A stretch of 20,570 bases of DNA from Methanomassiliicoccales archaeon UBA280 (lineage in GTDB: Archaea > Thermoplasmatota > Thermoplasmata > SG8-5): contig DAKD01000018.1 of the NCBI GenBank assembly GCA_002499085.1, positions 1 through 20,570 of the forward strand, given 5' to 3'. Under the pieces are notes generated by a model. That model was not told the DNA's origin. It was given only the letters and a program-made list of their open reading frames with translations, and searched no databases. Within the stretch, counting starts at the first letter, position 1. Every line of letters starts with the position of its first letter. Positions 18,565 to 20,570 of this stretch are shown here, in pieces. The translations under genes and the position numbers were made by a program.

Positions 18565-19375
18565 ATTCGAAGAGGAACATCTGGACCAAGCCATGCTCGC
18601 GATATCGGAACGTCTGACCGATGCAGTGGAGGCATACCTGATCGGCGGATTGGCAATGATCAAACATAAAACGAAGGGCGTCACCAAGGATGTCGATATT
18701 GTTTTCCTGAACGCGGAAATGGCCAAGCTGTTCGTTGACGCCGCATATGCGACAGGATTCCATTCCCAGACAGACCTCAGCGAGGAATATCTGGATTTGA
18801 AGGCCATGACCGTCCTGGTAAAGGACGACGGGACCCGCATTGACATCTTCGTCGATAGAATATGTGGAAAGCTCACGTATTCAGAACAGATGGCACGGAG
18901 GGCAAGAATGCTCCGGTACGGAGACAATCTGCGGATATTCGTTTCATCAAAGGAAGACATCTTTCTTTTCAAAGCCATCACGAGCAGACCGGCAGATCTT
19001 GAAGACATGGCAACCCTGGCTCTTACGGACGTAGATTGGAAAATAATCGAAACAGAAGCTAGGCAGCAACCGGATGCATGGTTGTGGATAGCGAAAATGT
19101 ATGGCCGTTTACTGGAGTTGAAAGATGAATACCAGATAGAATCCCCGCTGGTCAAGGAACTCAAAGATGAATGGGAGATTTCACAGGCAATGGGAATACT
19201 TCTCGGAGCAATCGAGAAAAGCCCCATAACATTCCGGGAAGCGAAAGATATTTTGCAGGAGCCAGATGATGGCTTCGTCAACGATGTTCTTGAAACGATA
19301 GTAAAACGCGGCCTGGTAAGAAGGGAGTCCGAAAAATACCGTGCGGTGTACATAAAATACATTCAAACCCAATGA
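18554..19375 (+). CDS. Nucleotidyltransferase (DUF6036/AbiEii-like) with C-terminal winged helix
   Basis: A 273-residue protein. EAYLIGGLAMIKHKTKGVTK (26-45) followed by DVDIVF gives the GG..(S/A)..D-x-D signature of the pol-beta superfamily (G31-G32, D46 and D48), and GTRIDIFVDRI near 93-103 supplies a third acidic strand. IFVSSKEDIFLFKAITSRPA with DLEDMATLAL matches the DUF6036/AbiEii pattern in which the loop after the active site holds K..R..DLED. The C-terminus (ITFREAKDILQEPDDGFVND, VLETIVKRGLVRRESEKYRA) is a winged helix. AbiEii-type toxins transfer nucleotides to tRNA; activity here is inferred. The ATG at 18554 overlaps the previous stop. Intact, apparently a two-gene toxin-antitoxin-like unit with the winged-helix gene. 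Confidence 0.8.
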   Translation: MTIKFEEEHLDQAMLAISERLTDAVEAYLIGGLAMIKHKTKGVTKDVDIVFLNAEMAKLFVDAAYATGFHSQTDLSEEYLDLKAMTVLVKDDGTRIDIFVDRICGKLTYSEQMARRARMLRYGDNLRIFVSSKEDIFLFKAITSRPADLEDMATLALTDVDWKIIETEARQQPDAWLWIAKMYGRLLELKDEYQIESPLVKELKDEWEISQAMGILLGAIEKSPITFREAKDILQEPDDGFVNDVLETIVKRGLVRRESEKYRAVYIKYIQTQ

Positions 19376-19401
19376 TATTCGTCGGTAAATCGATAGGATG
19401 T

Positions 19402-19439
19402 AATCCTAACAATAGGACATATGTCCTAATTCTAGGATT
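19402..19439. other. 38-bp nested palindrome between convergent genes
   Basis: The arms AATCCTAACAATAGGACAT and its near reverse complement (16 of 19 match) surround the perfect 14-bp core AGGACATATGTCCT (19414-19427). A smaller GGAT-GTA-ATCC repeat abuts it on the left. It lies after the nucleotidyltransferase stop and before the end of the Fic gene. It may be a bidirectional terminator or a protein-binding site. Confidence 0.6.
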
Positions 19440-19484
19440 TGATACTTGAATCGTATCCGCAGAGGCCCGTGTTATCCCCCGGCA

Positions 19485-19508
19485 CGCCGCGGGGGGCGGA
19501 GCCCCCGC
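19485..19508. repeat. GC-rich palindromic repeat, copy D
   Basis: GCGGGGGGCGGAGCCCCCGC, the fourth copy of the dispersed hairpin, just after the end of the Fic gene. Confidence 0.7.
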
Positions 19509-19513
19509 GCCAC

Positions 19514-20425
19514 TCACCGCCCGTGCAGTTCGACATACTCCTCCAGCGCCCTCAGGCTCGACTGCCAGGCCTTGCCCGTCTTCACTGCGCTCAGCACGCC
19601 CTGCCTGGCCCTGAGGCCCAGGTATTCCGCCGAGTAGGGCGAGCCTTGCGCCAGCTCGGACAGCGGAACGAGCGCGTCCCTGCCCCCGAAAGACGCCAGG
19701 TAGAGCGTAAGGGATTCGTCCAGGGCCCGGGCCACGTAATTGGCGAACCGGCTTATATCTCCTGCATCGGCCCTGGCAAGGCACTCATAGTATTTCTTCC
19801 GGTCCTCCTTGCGGAGCACAACCGGCGGATATCCGCCGCGCATCAGCACCAGGTTGGCTGCCAGCCTTGCAGTCCTGCCGTTCCCGTCCGAGAAAGGGTG
19901 TATCATGGCGATGCCGTGATGCAGCCGCACCGACTGTTCGAGCGCATCCCCCCCGAGGCCCCTCAGCAGGCTCTCCATCCGGGCCGGGACCTTGGAGAAG
20001 TCCGGGGGCGACCTCGCTGTCCCGCCTATGCGGACATTGACTGTCCTGTATCGGCCCGAGTCTGTCTGCTGGCCCCTTGTGACCAATCCGTGTATCTCCT
20101 GTAATGTCACATGGTCCATGGGGGCGTCCTTCCCGGCCAGGTCGAATATCAGATCGAATGCTTCGGCATTGCCTGCTGCCTCCAGATGCTCACGCATGGG
20201 CTTGCCGCCTATGGTAATCCCTTCCTCGATCACGAGCCTCGTCTCCTGCCTGGTCAGCGAGTTTCCCTCGATGGCGTTCGAGTTGTACGTGTGGGCCAGG
20301 CGCATCTCTTCCCTCAGTCTCTTCACCAGGTGCCCCGGCAGGGGCCGCCTCCTGTCCAGCATGGCCTTCCTGCGGCCTATTCTCTCAAGCAGCCCTCCAT
20401 CGATGCGAATATCGGTATCGGTCAT
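19514..20425 (-). CDS. Class II Fic protein (AMPylator)
   Basis: A 303-residue Fic-family adenylyltransferase. The Fic motif HPFSDGNGRTAR (176-187) is complete, with catalytic H176. The inhibitory helix motif SNAIEGN (49-55), with E53, lies before it, marking class II (self-inhibited) Fic proteins, as does the Fic_N segment around HTYNSNAIEGNSLTRQE. The C-terminal 60 residues (VPLSELAQGSPYSAEYLGLR, then SSLRALEEYVELHGR) form a winged-helix-like end typical of such proteins. They transfer AMP to a target hydroxyl; the target is unknown. The ATG at 20425 lies about 27 bases after a TATA box, which rules out the ATG at 20446. No antitoxin gene is needed since the inhibitor is in cis. Confidence 0.93.
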   Translation of the reverse strand: MTDTDIRIDGGLLERIGRRKAMLDRRRPLPGHLVKRLREEMRLAHTYNSNAIEGNSLTRQETRLVIEEGITIGGKPMREHLEAAGNAEAFDLIFDLAGKDAPMDHVTLQEIHGLVTRGQQTDSGRYRTVNVRIGGTARSPPDFSKVPARMESLLRGLGGDALEQSVRLHHGIAMIHPFSDGNGRTARLAANLVLMRGGYPPVVLRKEDRKKYYECLARADAGDISRFANYVARALDESLTLYLASFGGRDALVPLSELAQGSPYSAEYLGLRARQGVLSAVKTGKAWQSSLRALEEYVELHGR

Positions 20426-20451
20426 TTTACCGTGTAGACGATACATCGGCG

Positions 20452-20461
20452 ACTATATATC
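20452..20461 (-). promoter_or_regulatory. TATA box of the Fic gene
   Basis: Minus strand CGATATATAG, about 27-36 bases before the ATG at 20425. Flanking CGATACCGATAT and GATACCGATATTCG repeats (GATACCGATA twice) might be operator sites. Confidence 0.5.
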
Positions 20462-20462
20462 G

Positions 20463-20570
20463 GTATCGGCCGATTTTCATCCTATCCGATACTCCGGCAC
20501 ACCACCGCCGCGCCCATCGCCCCAACGTCCCGCAGGACTTGGGATGGAGATGAAAACCGCTGTTCGGATG
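20463..20570. repeat. Structured repeat of about 110 bp, second copy, running off the window
   Basis: Order of parts as in 16108-16240: GTATCGG/CCGATAC inverted repeat, CGCGCCCATCGCCCCAA, a short hairpin (here GTCC-CGCA-GGAC), then GGATGGAGATGAAAACCGCT and GTTCGGATG at the window edge. The middle hairpin differs in sequence but keeps its pairing. Confidence 0.75.

Noticed and set aside
18460..19362. 300-residue minus-strand frame
   Set aside because: Antisense shadow of the nucleotidyltransferase gene, Ser-rich with no family features.
1..20570. CRISPR array
   Set aside because: No series of regularly spaced identical repeats with unique spacers; the repeats present are hairpin units or paired copies.

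Overview
The window is archaeal. At the left edge a minus-strand frame begins with the start of ribosomal protein L44e. Next to it lie a GPN-loop GTPase of the archaeal/eukaryotic type and an archaeal-style tRNA-Lys(CUU). Many genes have a TATA-like box about 25-30 bases before the start codon and no leader. A euryarchaeon, perhaps of the Thermoplasmata or a related methanogen group, is my best guess. I cannot name a species. Most of the DNA is GC-rich, and one module (about 9.8-12.0 kb) is clearly AT-rich.

Left part (1-3007), core genes, all on the minus strand: a small PAS protein, the GPN-loop GTPase, urocanate hydratase (HutU) and the start of rpl44e. Between this cluster and the tRNA-Lys gene (3445-3518) lies an unusual leader region (about 3120-3444). 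It is built from direct and inverted pieces of the same tRNA, including stretches antisense to its 5' strand and its anticodon arm.

Right part (3519-20570), an accessory island of toxin-antitoxin, defence and regulator genes. In order: a 33-residue peptide with a Doc/Fic protein carrying a zinc ribbon; a small membrane protein; an intact MNT-HEPN pair; a secreted protein; an ORF6N phage-type protein; an AbiEi-like winged-helix regulator coupled to a small frame broken by TGA; a short winged-helix remnant; a truncated DNA methyltransferase; a RelBE-type pair; an AT-rich restriction-modification-like module (HTH regulator, DpnA-like adenine methyltransferase and a divergent unknown gene that may be the nuclease); an Nmad3 protein; an RNase III-domain protein; a YhcG-type PD-(D/E)XK nuclease; a second MNT-HEPN pair whose HEPN frame has an in-frame TAG; a VapB antitoxin with only a stub of VapC; a GNAT acetyltransferase; a tiny zinc-finger protein; a winged-helix/nucleotidyltransferase pair; and a class II Fic protein.

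The island carries several families of short hairpin-forming repeats. Some flank single genes as direct repeats: 32 bp on each side of the GNAT gene, and a terminator-like hairpin on each side of the ORF6N gene. A repeat of about 110 bp recurs 4.4 kb apart. Scattered hairpins resemble IS200/IS605 ends, although no transposase is present. The tRNA-Lys gene separates core from accessory DNA, as expected for an integration hotspot. Gene remnants (methyltransferase, VapC, HEPN with TAG, the TGA-broken frame) show repeated gain and decay.

The observations I find most worth checking are the self-complementary tRNA-Lys leader, the TAG codon inside the HEPN gene (pyrrolysine or decay), the candidate two-gene winged-helix/nucleotidyltransferase system, and the AT-rich restriction-modification module with 11-bp tandem repeats at or near both ends.
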